Shown one piece after another: positions 1 to 6,044 of a DNA stretch of 8,127 bases (position 1 is the first letter of the stretch; each line of letters opens with the position of its first letter). The DNA is taken from contig JAYEJW010000483.1 of assembly GCA_034716535.1 (NCBI GenBank), positions 1 to 8,127 of the forward strand. Reading direction: 5' to 3'. The position numbers were made by a program, and so were the translations under genes. Below the pieces are notes generated by a model. That model made no database searches. It was not told the DNA's origin and was given only the letters and a program-made list of their open reading frames with translations. This DNA comes from JAYEJW01 sp034716535. Lineage in GTDB: Bacteria; Pseudomonadota; Gammaproteobacteria; Chromatiales; Chromatiaceae.

Positions 1-311
1 GTTCAAGCACACGACCTCGGACCGCTGGGTGTTGGTGTGCTTTATACCCTCGCACGGGAGGATTGTCCAGAACGTGGGGTAACTTTCTACTTAACGCTAG
101 GATCCTCGCGAGAACGGATTCGCCCTGGGTTTCATGGTGCGAGGTGTCCGCCGCGGCCGATTCCAGTATTATCTGAAGATTCGCGGGGCCCCCCGTGAAT
201 GACCGGCCGGTTCGGATTCGTCGGCCGGGCGGCGGTTCCCGTTCTTAATAATAAGTTTGAGTTGCAGTTGATGAACCTGAGCGCGGTGCGGGCGTTTCGC
301 GCTGACCCTTG
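1..311. other. Leader region with no recognisable gene
   Basis: I see no convincing gene in these 311 bases. The three forward frames give only short, unconserved-looking peptides closed by stops near 83, 164 and 199. The reverse-strand frame running through here is an extension of an antisense shadow of surE. Visible structure includes a perfect 10-bp palindrome ACCGGCCGGT (202-211), a second CGGCCGG copy near 222-228, and an AT-rich patch TTAATAATAA (245-254) about 60 bases before surE that could belong to a promoter, although no matching -35 box stands out. In many gammaproteobacteria truD or ispF precedes surE; no part of either is recognisable here. Confidence 0.5.
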
Positions 312-312
312 A
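271..312 (+). other. Possible 13-codon upstream ORF touching surE
   Basis: A short ORF (ATG at 271, product MNLSAVRAFRADP) ends with a TGA whose last base is the first base of the surE ATG (TGATG at 310-314). No clear Shine-Dalgarno sequence precedes either start. If translated, its terminating ribosomes could re-initiate on surE. It is too short to judge by codon use, and a stop-start overlap can arise by chance, so this is speculative. Confidence 0.2.
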
Positions 313-1061
313 TGAGAATACTGATCAGTAACGACGACGGGTATCAGTCTGCGGGATTGCGCGTCCTGGCGCAGGCGCTGGACGTACTCGGCGAGGTTAC
401 CGTGGTGGCACCGGACCGCGATCGCAGCGGTGCCAGCAATTCTCTGACCCTTTCGGTACCTATTCGGGCGGACCGTCTGGACAACGGATACGTGCGGGTG
501 GAAGGCACGCCGACCGATTGCGTCCATCTGGCGATCACAGGTCTTCTGGAGCAGGAGCCGGACATGGTGATCGCCGGTATCAATCATGGCTCAAACCTGG
601 GTGACGACGTGATCTATTCAGGCACAGTCGCTGCGGCGACGGAGGGGCGCTTTCTCGGTCTTCCGGCCATGGCGGTGTCCATCGATGCCTACGCGCCGAA
701 ACACCTCGACACCGCCGCCCGGGTGGCTGCCCGACTGGTCGGGAACCTCAGACCCGACTTCCTCGGGGAGAACGTCATTCTGAACGTGAACGTACCGGAT
801 CTGCCGTACGATCAGCTGAGCGGCCTCGTCGCCACCCGGCTGGGGCACCGTCACAAGGCCGAGCCCGTGACACCGGCGCGGGATCCGCGTGGGCGCACCG
901 TATATTGGGTCGGACCCGCGGGACCGGAGCAGGACGCGGGACCGGGAACGGACTTCCACGCCCTGCGCAACGGGTATGTCTCGGTCACACCGCTGCAGGT
1001 GGACTTGACGCGCCACGGTGTACTCGATCCCTTGACGGCCTGGCTCGACGGATGCGGATGA
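312..1061 (+). CDS. surE: 5'/3'-nucleotidase SurE (survival protein)
   Basis: SurE is a cytoplasmic, divalent-metal-dependent phosphatase that removes phosphate from nucleoside 5'- and 3'-monophosphates and can also act on short polyphosphate; it supports stationary-phase survival. The 249-residue length is usual for the family. The start ATG at 312 gives MRILISNDDGY, the family's N-terminal signature, with metal-binding Asp8 and Asp9. Other family landmarks are the RDRSGAS loop (36-42, metal-ligand Ser39), GTPTDCV (65-71), GINHGSNLG with Asn91, and YSGTVAAATEGRFLG (102-116). A TTG codon lies immediately upstream, but the conserved N-terminus favours ATG. No clear ribosome-binding site is visible. 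It is the first gene of the packed surE-pcm-yqaA-nlpD run, and its stop overlaps the pcm start as ATGA. No key residue is missing. Confidence 0.96.
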   Translation: MRILISNDDGYQSAGLRVLAQALDVLGEVTVVAPDRDRSGASNSLTLSVPIRADRLDNGYVRVEGTPTDCVHLAITGLLEQEPDMVIAGINHGSNLGDDVIYSGTVAAATEGRFLGLPAMAVSIDAYAPKHLDTAARVAARLVGNLRPDFLGENVILNVNVPDLPYDQLSGLVATRLGHRHKAEPVTPARDPRGRTVYWVGPAGPEQDAGPGTDFHALRNGYVSVTPLQVDLTRHGVLDPLTAWLDGCG

Positions 1062-1723
1062 TGGCCGACAGCCTGCGGTTGGGGATCGGGATGACCTCCC
1101 AGCGCACCAGGGAGCGCCTGATCCAGCGTCTCGCGGAAGCGGGTATCCGGAACCAGTCCGTGCTTGACGTGATACGCCGGCTCCCGCGCCACCTGTTCGT
1201 TGATGAGGCGCTGGCGAGCCGCGCCTACGAGGACTCGGCGTTGCCCATCGGTCACGGTCAGACCATTTCGCAGCCCTATACGGTCGCACGCATGACCGAG
1301 GCGCTTCTGGCGCGGGGCAGACCGGATACGGTGCTGGAGATCGGTACCGGATCCGGGTTTCAGACCGCGGTGCTGGCATCCTTGGTGCGGCGCGTCTATA
1401 GCGTAGAGCGTGTGGCGGCGTTGTCGGAGCGCGCCCGGCGCAGACTCCGGACGCTGAAGCTGCGCAACGTGCGTCTGCGCCATGGAGATGGTGGACTCGG
1501 TTGGCCGGAGTACGCGCCGTTCGGCGCCATCATCGTCACCGCGGCGCCGAAGGGAATTCCGCGGCCGTTGATCGGCCAGCTCTCGCCGGGCGGTTGCATG
1601 CTGCTGCCAATCGGGGGAGCGAGCCAACAGGTCTTGGTGCGGGTGACCAGGACCGAAACGGGCTATGAGCATGAGATCCTGGAGCCGGTCAGTTTCGTAC
1701 CTTTGCTGGGAGGCGTCGTCTAA
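1058..1723 (+). CDS. pcm: Protein-L-isoaspartate O-methyltransferase
   Basis: Pcm uses S-adenosylmethionine to methylate L-isoaspartyl residues in aged proteins, starting their repair to aspartate; it acts in the cytoplasm. From ATG 1058 the protein has 221 residues. The substrate-binding TISQP motif lies at 69-73, the SAM-binding motif I VLEIGTGSGFQTA at 92-104, the acidic motif SVERV at 115-119, GDG at 143-145, IIVTAA at 158-163 and the C-terminal SFVPLLGG at 212-219. The start at 1058 overlaps the surE stop by four bases (ATGA). An ATG at 1091 would align with the start of enteric Pcm and give 210 residues, but the GIGMTSQRTRERL stretch is, as I recall, conserved upstream of that methionine in relatives, favouring the earlier start. 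ATG codons at 1052 and 1061 are also possible. The pairing with surE is a classic arrangement. Confidence 0.95.
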   Translation: MMADSLRLGIGMTSQRTRERLIQRLAEAGIRNQSVLDVIRRLPRHLFVDEALASRAYEDSALPIGHGQTISQPYTVARMTEALLARGRPDTVLEIGTGSGFQTAVLASLVRRVYSVERVAALSERARRRLRTLKLRNVRLRHGDGGLGWPEYAPFGAIIVTAAPKGIPRPLIGQLSPGGCMLLPIGGASQQVLVRVTRTETGYEHEILEPVSFVPLLGGVV

Positions 1724-2295
1724 TGCGCGTGTTTTCGTCCCTCTATGATCGCGTCATGATCTGGTCAAGGCACCGCCACGCACCCTTGTATCTGGCCGGT
1801 CTGAGCTTTGCGGAATCCTCCTTCTTCCCGATACCGCCGGATGTCATGCTCGCCCCTATGAGCATGGCCAATCCGTCACGCGGCTGGTGGTTTGCGGCCC
1901 TGACCACTGTCGCTTCGGTGATCGGCGGATTGTTCGGCTACCTGATCGGCGTCTTCGCCTTCGATTTGATCGAGCCCCTGCTGCACGAGGCCGGCTATTG
2001 GGAGAAATACCTCGAGGCCAAGCACTGGTTCGATGAATGGGGCTTTTGGGCGATTTTCCTGGCCGGGTTCTCCCCGATTCCCTACAAGATTTTCACCATC
2101 ACGGCCGGCGTCATCTCGATGGCCTTGGTACCCTTCGTCTTCGCTTCGGCAATCGGGCGCGGGACGCGTTTCTTTCTCGTGGCCGCCCTGATGGCCTGGG
2201 GCGGGGAACGCATGGAGAGTGCGCTGCGGGAGTATGTCGACAGGATCGGCTGGATCATGGTGCTGCTGGCGGTGGCGGTGCTCCTACTTCGATAG
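1723..2295 (+). CDS. YqaA-like DedA-family membrane protein
   Basis: This 190-residue inner-membrane protein belongs to the DedA/VTT superfamily in its short YqaA-type form. Members are thought to move or flip lipids or small ions across the membrane; no specific substrate can be assigned. Hydrophobic segments lie near 20-36, 55-80, 108-118, 122-145 and 174-189. The family signatures are FFPIPPDVMLAPM (34-46) and the second half-repeat FLAGFSPIPYKIFTITAG (112-129), each with a Pro-Ile-Pro bend, plus the basic GRGTRF loop (145-150). The ATG at 1723 shares one base with the pcm stop (TAATG), indicating translational coupling. A yqaA-like gene between pcm and nlpD is found in several gammaproteobacteria. 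The physiological role beside these genes is unknown; an envelope function would fit the following nlpD. Confidence 0.88.
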   Translation: MRVFSSLYDRVMIWSRHRHAPLYLAGLSFAESSFFPIPPDVMLAPMSMANPSRGWWFAALTTVASVIGGLFGYLIGVFAFDLIEPLLHEAGYWEKYLEAKHWFDEWGFWAIFLAGFSPIPYKIFTITAGVISMALVPFVFASAIGRGTRFFLVAALMAWGGERMESALREYVDRIGWIMVLLAVAVLLLR

Positions 2296-3171
2296 ATGGA
2301 TGCGGAGAGATTCGTGAGGCGGGACGGCAGCCGATCGAAAAGCTTGGGCAGATCCCCAGGCGGCGCGCTGCCGGCGTCGATCCGGCGAATGCCGCTCGGG
2401 ACGATCACCGTGGCGTTCTTCGCGATGGTCGTGATCGTCTTGGGGCTGTCCGGTTGCGGTTCCACAGGACCGGCACCGGTGGACAGCCGTGATGCCTACG
2501 GACCGGCCCCTTCCGGATACTACCGAATCCGTAATGGGGACACGTTGTACGCCATCGCCTTCCGACGCGGGGTCGACTTCAGGAACCTGGCCAGCTGGAA
2601 CGGGATCCAGTCTCCCTACCGGATCTACGCCGGGAAGCTGTTGCGCGTGGAGCCCCCGGAGGGCACCGTCAGAGCCGCCCAGGGAAGTGGCCGTCCGACG
2701 CCGAGCTCCACGAGTATCGCGTCCTCCGGCGCGACCGGTGCCAAGCGGTCACAGGGTACGACGCAGCCCTCGAAACCTCCGCCGGAAAAGGCCGTATCAG
2801 GGCTGCGTTGGACCTGGCCCCTCAAGGGCAAGGTCGTGCAGACGTATCGCCGGGGGGATCGCACGCGTCAAGGTGTGCGCATCGCGGGGCGTGCGGGCCA
2901 ACGGGTGACCGCTGCGGAGGGCGGAACGGTCGTGTACAGCGGCAGTGGACTAAAGGGATACGGAAACCTTATCATCCTTAAACATAACGACAAGTATCTG
3001 AGTGCGTACGGCTTCAACCGGCGGCTTCTGGTCAAGGAGGGGGAGCGCGTGAAACGCGGCCAGAGTGTTGCGGAGGTGGGACAGGCATCAGGTGGAGAGT
3101 ATCTCCTCCACTTTGAGATTCGAAAGAACGGGGTCGCCAACGATCCGTTGCGGTATCTTCCCGGGTCCTAA
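2296..3171 (+). CDS. nlpD: NlpD-like lipoprotein, LysM and degenerate M23 domain
   Basis: NlpD-family lipoproteins activate periplasmic cell-wall amidases (AmiC in E. coli) at the division septum. A hydrophobic stretch (37-51) ends in the lipobox LSGC, with lipidated Cys54. A LysM peptidoglycan-binding domain follows (about 74-118), then a Ser/Thr/Pro/Gly-rich linker (120-168) and a LytM/M23 domain (about 172-289) ending DPLRYLPGS. The catalytic site is lost: the usual HxxxD positions are Arg191 and Arg195, the middle His is Phe240 (SAYGFN), and only the last His of HxH remains (LLHFEIR, His272). This fits an activator, not a hydrolase. The ATG abuts the previous stop (TAGATG) but has no ribosome-binding site. 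A GTG at 2314 has GGAG six bases upstream and could be the true start (285 residues); an ATG at 2389 would leave the signal peptide without basic residues. Confidence 0.9.
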   Translation: MDAERFVRRDGSRSKSLGRSPGGALPASIRRMPLGTITVAFFAMVVIVLGLSGCGSTGPAPVDSRDAYGPAPSGYYRIRNGDTLYAIAFRRGVDFRNLASWNGIQSPYRIYAGKLLRVEPPEGTVRAAQGSGRPTPSSTSIASSGATGAKRSQGTTQPSKPPPEKAVSGLRWTWPLKGKVVQTYRRGDRTRQGVRIAGRAGQRVTAAEGGTVVYSGSGLKGYGNLIILKHNDKYLSAYGFNRRLLVKEGERVKRGQSVAEVGQASGGEYLLHFEIRKNGVANDPLRYLPGS

Positions 3172-3194
3172 GGGTCTCGCCTCCCACAGTGCCC

Positions 3195-3221
3195 GAGAAA
3201 TTATCCCGCGGGTAATTTTTC
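3195..3221 (+). terminator. Inverted repeat after nlpD, possible terminator
   Basis: Twenty-four bases after the nlpD stop there is an imperfect inverted repeat: AAATTA (3198-3203), a single unpaired T, the self-complementary core CCCGCGGG (3205-3212), then TAATTT running into TTTTT (3216-3220). Pairing can extend outward through A3196-T3220 and G3195-C3221. A GC core followed by a T-run fits an intrinsic terminator, and the A-run on the other side would make it bidirectional. The core leaves little room for a loop, so it would form a short stem or could instead be a protein-binding operator. In relatives, rpoS is partly transcribed from promoters inside nlpD, so full termination here would be unexpected. 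Confidence 0.4.
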
Positions 3222-3359
3222 AAGGGACAGAGCCACCGGTCGATTTCGTCGTTGCCTCATTGTCAACCGTACCGGCGGGCGAAAATGGCGGTTATCCACA
3301 AGACCGCACGGGTATCGGGGGGTGTCCAGCGCACCGTTTCGCTGCGGAGCAAGAGCTGC

Positions 3360-4394
3360 ATGGCGACCACCAACGAGCACCAGGAGCAGGAAACGGGAAC
3401 TGACGTCGAGAGTGAAGACGTCGTCCTCATCGGCGGTGATGAAGGCGAGGAGGGCACTGCCGAGAGTCCCGGGGTCGAAAGCAGCCGGGATGGGCAGGAT
3501 AACGAGGGTAGCGCCTCGGAGCTCAGTCCAGCGTTGCGGGGCCGGTTCCCGTCGGACGACGCAGATTTCGATGCGACGCGCCTCTACCTGAACGAGATCG
3601 GCGGGTCGAAGCTCCTGACCGCAGAGGAGGAGGTTCGCTACGCCCGCCTCGCCCAACGCGGGGACAACGTGGCGCGTCAGCGCATGATCGTCTCCAACCT
3701 GCGGCTGGTGGTGAAGATCGCCCGCCGCTATCTCAATCGAGGTCTTCCTCTGCTGGATCTCATCGAAGAGGGCAACCTCGGTCTCATCCGCGCCGTCGAG
3801 AAGTTCGATCCAGAGCGTGGATTCCGCTTCTCCACCTATGCCACCTGGTGGATCCGCCAGACCATCGAGCGGGCGATTATGAATCAGACCCGCACCGTGC
3901 GCTTGCCCATTCACGTAGTCAAAGAGATCAATGTCTATCTCAAGGCTGCGCGGCGCCTCGCCCAGCGTCTGGACCACGAGCCATCCTCAGAGGAGATTGC
4001 CGGCCTGCTCGAAAAGCCCATCGGGGAAGTGAAGCGGATGCTTGGCCTCAACGAGCACGTCGCGTCCGTTGATACACCCTATGGTAAGGATGCGGACAAG
4101 CCATTGGTGGACATGCTGCAGGACGAGTCGGCGGACGATCCGGCGGACAAGATTCAAGACCGCGACGTCCAGTCGAACCTGGATCACTGGCTCGGAAAGC
4201 TCAACGAGAAGCAACGCGAGGTGGTGGAGCGCCGATTCGGAATTCACGGGTACGAGCACTCGACGCTGGAGCGCGTGGCCCAAGAATTGGGCGTGACGCG
4301 CGAGCGGGTCCGTCAGATCCAGATGGATGCCCTCAGGCGATTGCGCGATATCCTGGAAAAGGAAGGATTCTCCCTGGATTCTTTCTTCAAGTGA
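3360..4394 (+). CDS. rpoS: RNA polymerase sigma factor RpoS (sigma-38)
   Basis: RpoS directs RNA polymerase to general-stress and stationary-phase promoters. From ATG 3360 the protein has 344 residues. The N-terminus (1-68) is low-complexity and strongly acidic. Region 1.2 starts at DATRLYLNEIG (71-81). Region 2 spans about 103-173, including IEEGNLGLIRAVEKFDPERGFRFSTYAT in full and the -10-recognition helix WWIRQTIERAI (163-173). Region 3 lies at about 183-258. Region 4 (about 272-340) carries the -35-binding helix-turn-helix LERVAQELGVTRERVRQIQ (303-321). IMNQTRTVRLPIHVVKE (173-189) is the RpoS/RpoD-type segment after region 2, and its match to RpoS together with nlpD upstream separates it from RpoD or RpoH. 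The frame is open back to 3252 with an ATG at 3285, but the acidic start after GGAG (3346-3349) looks best. No terminator is visible after the stop. Confidence 0.95.
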   Translation: MATTNEHQEQETGTDVESEDVVLIGGDEGEEGTAESPGVESSRDGQDNEGSASELSPALRGRFPSDDADFDATRLYLNEIGGSKLLTAEEEVRYARLAQRGDNVARQRMIVSNLRLVVKIARRYLNRGLPLLDLIEEGNLGLIRAVEKFDPERGFRFSTYATWWIRQTIERAIMNQTRTVRLPIHVVKEINVYLKAARRLAQRLDHEPSSEEIAGLLEKPIGEVKRMLGLNEHVASVDTPYGKDADKPLVDMLQDESADDPADKIQDRDVQSNLDHWLGKLNEKQREVVERRFGIHGYEHSTLERVAQELGVTRERVRQIQMDALRRLRDILEKEGFSLDSFFK

Positions 4395-4404
4395 GCTCAT
4401 CCCA

Positions 4405-4418
4405 TTGATCTAGGTCAA
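4405..4418 (+). promoter_or_regulatory. FNR/Anr-type oxygen-response box
   Basis: TTGATCTAGGTCAA matches the FNR/Anr consensus TTGAT-N4-ATCAA at nine of ten defined bases (G instead of A at the first base of the right half). It lies 11 bases after the rpoS stop and 175 bases before ccoN. FNR/Anr proteins lose their iron-sulfur cluster in oxygen and bind such boxes when oxygen is low; cbb3 oxidase operons are established targets. The box is therefore assigned to the ccoN promoter and not to rpoS. Confidence 0.75.
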
Positions 4419-4462
4419 GGAAAGTGGCGAGATATCCCTTGCTCAGGGGGTGATGCCGCCCA

Positions 4463-4474
4463 GTCAATCTTGAC
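4463..4474 (+). promoter_or_regulatory. Palindrome GTCAA-TC-TTGAC over the putative -35
   Basis: A 12-base inverted repeat (arms GTCAA and TTGAC, two-base centre) overlaps the candidate -35 hexamer of the ccoN promoter by five bases. The arms look like FNR half-sites in everted order, but the spacing is wrong for FNR, so it may be an operator for another dimeric regulator or a chance palindrome. Confidence 0.3.
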
Positions 4475-4498
4475 TTTCCACGTCGATTCCAGTCTTAT
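4470..4498 (+). promoter_or_regulatory. Candidate sigma-70-type promoter for ccoNOQP
   Basis: TTGACT (4470-4475) and TCTTAT (4493-4498) are separated by 17 bases, the optimal spacing; five of six and four of six bases match the consensus hexamers. Transcription would start near 4504-4505, leaving a leader of about 88 bases before ccoN. That would put the FNR/Anr box centre at about -92.5, one of the helical-phase positions known for class I FNR activation. No hexamers fit the class II position (-41.5) well. This is inference from spacing only. Confidence 0.4.
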
Positions 4499-4592
4499 TG
4501 CGCCGGTTATGCCGATGGGATTCGGCGCTAACAATAAGGGCCGGAACGCCCGCTCGCATGTGTTGTTTTCGCAGTCATTTCGGGGAGGGTAT

Positions 4593-6026
4593 ATGGAAGC
4601 TGGACTCGAACAGAAGTACAACTTCGACGTTGTGCGCTGGTTCACCATCATGGCGGTCGTCTACCTGGTCGTAGGCGCCCTCGTCGGGGTCTACATCGCG
4701 TCGGAGCTGGCGTGGCCGGTTCTGAATCTGGACAGCCCCTATCTGTCCTTCGGGCGCCTGCGTCCGGTCCACACCAATGCGGTAATTTTCGCCTTCGGCG
4801 GCTGCACGCTCATGTCGACGGCGTTCTACACGGTTCAGCGCACCTGCGGTGTGCGCCTGTGGAGCGATAAGCTGGCCTGGTTCACCTTCTGGGGTTGGAA
4901 CCTGATCATCGTGCTGGCGGTCATCACCCTGCCCCTGGGCATCACCCAGTCCAAAGAGTACGCCGAGCTCGAGTGGCCGATCGACATCCTGATCGCGATC
5001 GTCTGGCTGGCCTTCACCTTCAACTTCATCATGACCATCGCTATCCGGAAGAGCTCGCACATCTACGTGTCGAACTGGTTCTTCCTCGGCATGATGGTCA
5101 TGATCGTCTATCTGCACGTGGTCAACAGCCTGGCGATCCCCGTGGGACTGTTCAAGTCTTACTCGGTCTTTGCCGGCGTCCAGGATGCGATGATCCAGTG
5201 GTGGTGGGGCCATAATGCGGTGGGCTTTTACCTGACCGCCGGCTTCCTCGGCATCATGTATTACTTCGTGCCGAAGCAGGCCGGGCGTCCCGTCTACTCC
5301 TATCGCCTGTCCGTCATCCACTTCTGGGCACTGATGTTCGGCTATGTCTGGCTCGGCGCCCACCACCTGCAGTACACGGCGCTGCCCGATTGGACGGGCT
5401 CCCTCGGCGCCGCCGTTTCCATCGCCATGATCATCCCCTCCTGGGGCGGTGCGGTGAACGGCATGATGACCCTCTCCGGTGCCTGGGACAAGCTGCGCAC
5501 CGACTATGTACTTCGCTTCCTGATCGTCGCCCTGGCCTTCTACGCCATGTCCACCTTCGAGGGCCCGGTCATGTCCCTGAAGACCGTCAACGCCCTCTCT
5601 CACTATACCGACTGGACAGTAGGCCACGTGCACTCCGGTGCCCTTGGCTGGGTGGCCGGTGTCTCCGTCGGCGCCATCTACCACCTGATGACCCGTCTGT
5701 GGCACACCGAGATGTGGTCCGTGAAACTGGTCAACACCCACTTCTGGCTGCTCACGATCGGCACCGTGATCTACATCGTGGCCATGTGGGTCTCCGGGAT
5801 CATGCAGGGCCTGATGTGGCGCGCCTACGATGAGTACGGCACCCTGGCCTATACCTTCGTCGAGTCCGTCGACGCCATGCATCCCTACTACGCCATGCGC
5901 GCCATCGGCGGTGGCATCTTCCTGCTCGGCGCTATCGTCATGCTGTTCAACATCCTGATGACGGTGCGCAAGTCGGTCTCTCAGGGCAGTCTGCAGCAGG
6001 CCCGCGCCGCTGCCGCTTCTGCTTGA
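4593..6026 (+). CDS. ccoN: cbb3-type cytochrome c oxidase subunit I CcoN
   Basis: CcoN is the catalytic subunit of the high-affinity haem-copper oxidase that reduces O2 to water and pumps protons at low oxygen tension. The 477-residue, twelve-helix protein has all expected residues: His60 (RPVHTNAV) and His347 as low-spin haem b ligands; His207 (WWWGHNAVGF), His257 and His258 (GAHHLQY) as CuB ligands; Tyr251 (GYVWLG), the cbb3-type tyrosine crosslinked to the histidine; His345 (VGHVHSG) as haem b3 ligand; and Glu323 (STFEGP) in the cbb3 proton path. The numbering agrees, as I recall it, with the structurally studied Pseudomonas stutzeri subunit. The ATG at 4593 follows GGAGG (4584-4588), four bases away. 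Codons are strongly biased to C/G-ending forms, suggesting high expression. It heads the operon, 18 bases before ccoO. Confidence 0.97.
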   Translation: MEAGLEQKYNFDVVRWFTIMAVVYLVVGALVGVYIASELAWPVLNLDSPYLSFGRLRPVHTNAVIFAFGGCTLMSTAFYTVQRTCGVRLWSDKLAWFTFWGWNLIIVLAVITLPLGITQSKEYAELEWPIDILIAIVWLAFTFNFIMTIAIRKSSHIYVSNWFFLGMMVMIVYLHVVNSLAIPVGLFKSYSVFAGVQDAMIQWWWGHNAVGFYLTAGFLGIMYYFVPKQAGRPVYSYRLSVIHFWALMFGYVWLGAHHLQYTALPDWTGSLGAAVSIAMIIPSWGGAVNGMMTLSGAWDKLRTDYVLRFLIVALAFYAMSTFEGPVMSLKTVNALSHYTDWTVGHVHSGALGWVAGVSVGAIYHLMTRLWHTEMWSVKLVNTHFWLLTIGTVIYIVAMWVSGIMQGLMWRAYDEYGTLAYTFVESVDAMHPYYAMRAIGGGIFLLGAIVMLFNILMTVRKSVSQGSLQQARAAAASA

Positions 6027-6044
6027 ATTCGGAGGTAACACAAG

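Noticed and set aside
63..91. A possible promoter, TTGTCC (63-68) with TCTACT (86-91) at 17-bp spacing.
   Set aside because: Each box matches consensus at only four of six positions and it lies more than 200 bases before surE; such matches are common by chance.
132..587. Reverse-strand open frame covering the surE leader and the surE 5' end.
   Set aside because: It overlaps certain surE coding sequence and its product has no recognisable motif; it is a shadow of GC-rich coding DNA.
3260..3288. A TTGTCA box upstream of rpoS as a possible rpoS promoter.
   Set aside because: No acceptable -10 hexamer lies 16-18 bases downstream (AAATGG at 17).
3201..3977. 258-codon reverse-strand open frame opposite rpoS.
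   Set aside because: It lies antisense to highly conserved rpoS sequence and has no family-like motif or clear ribosome-binding context.
4434..4452. CCCT-TGCTC-AGGG small hairpin after rpoS as a terminator.
   Set aside because: The stem is only four base pairs and no T-run follows it.
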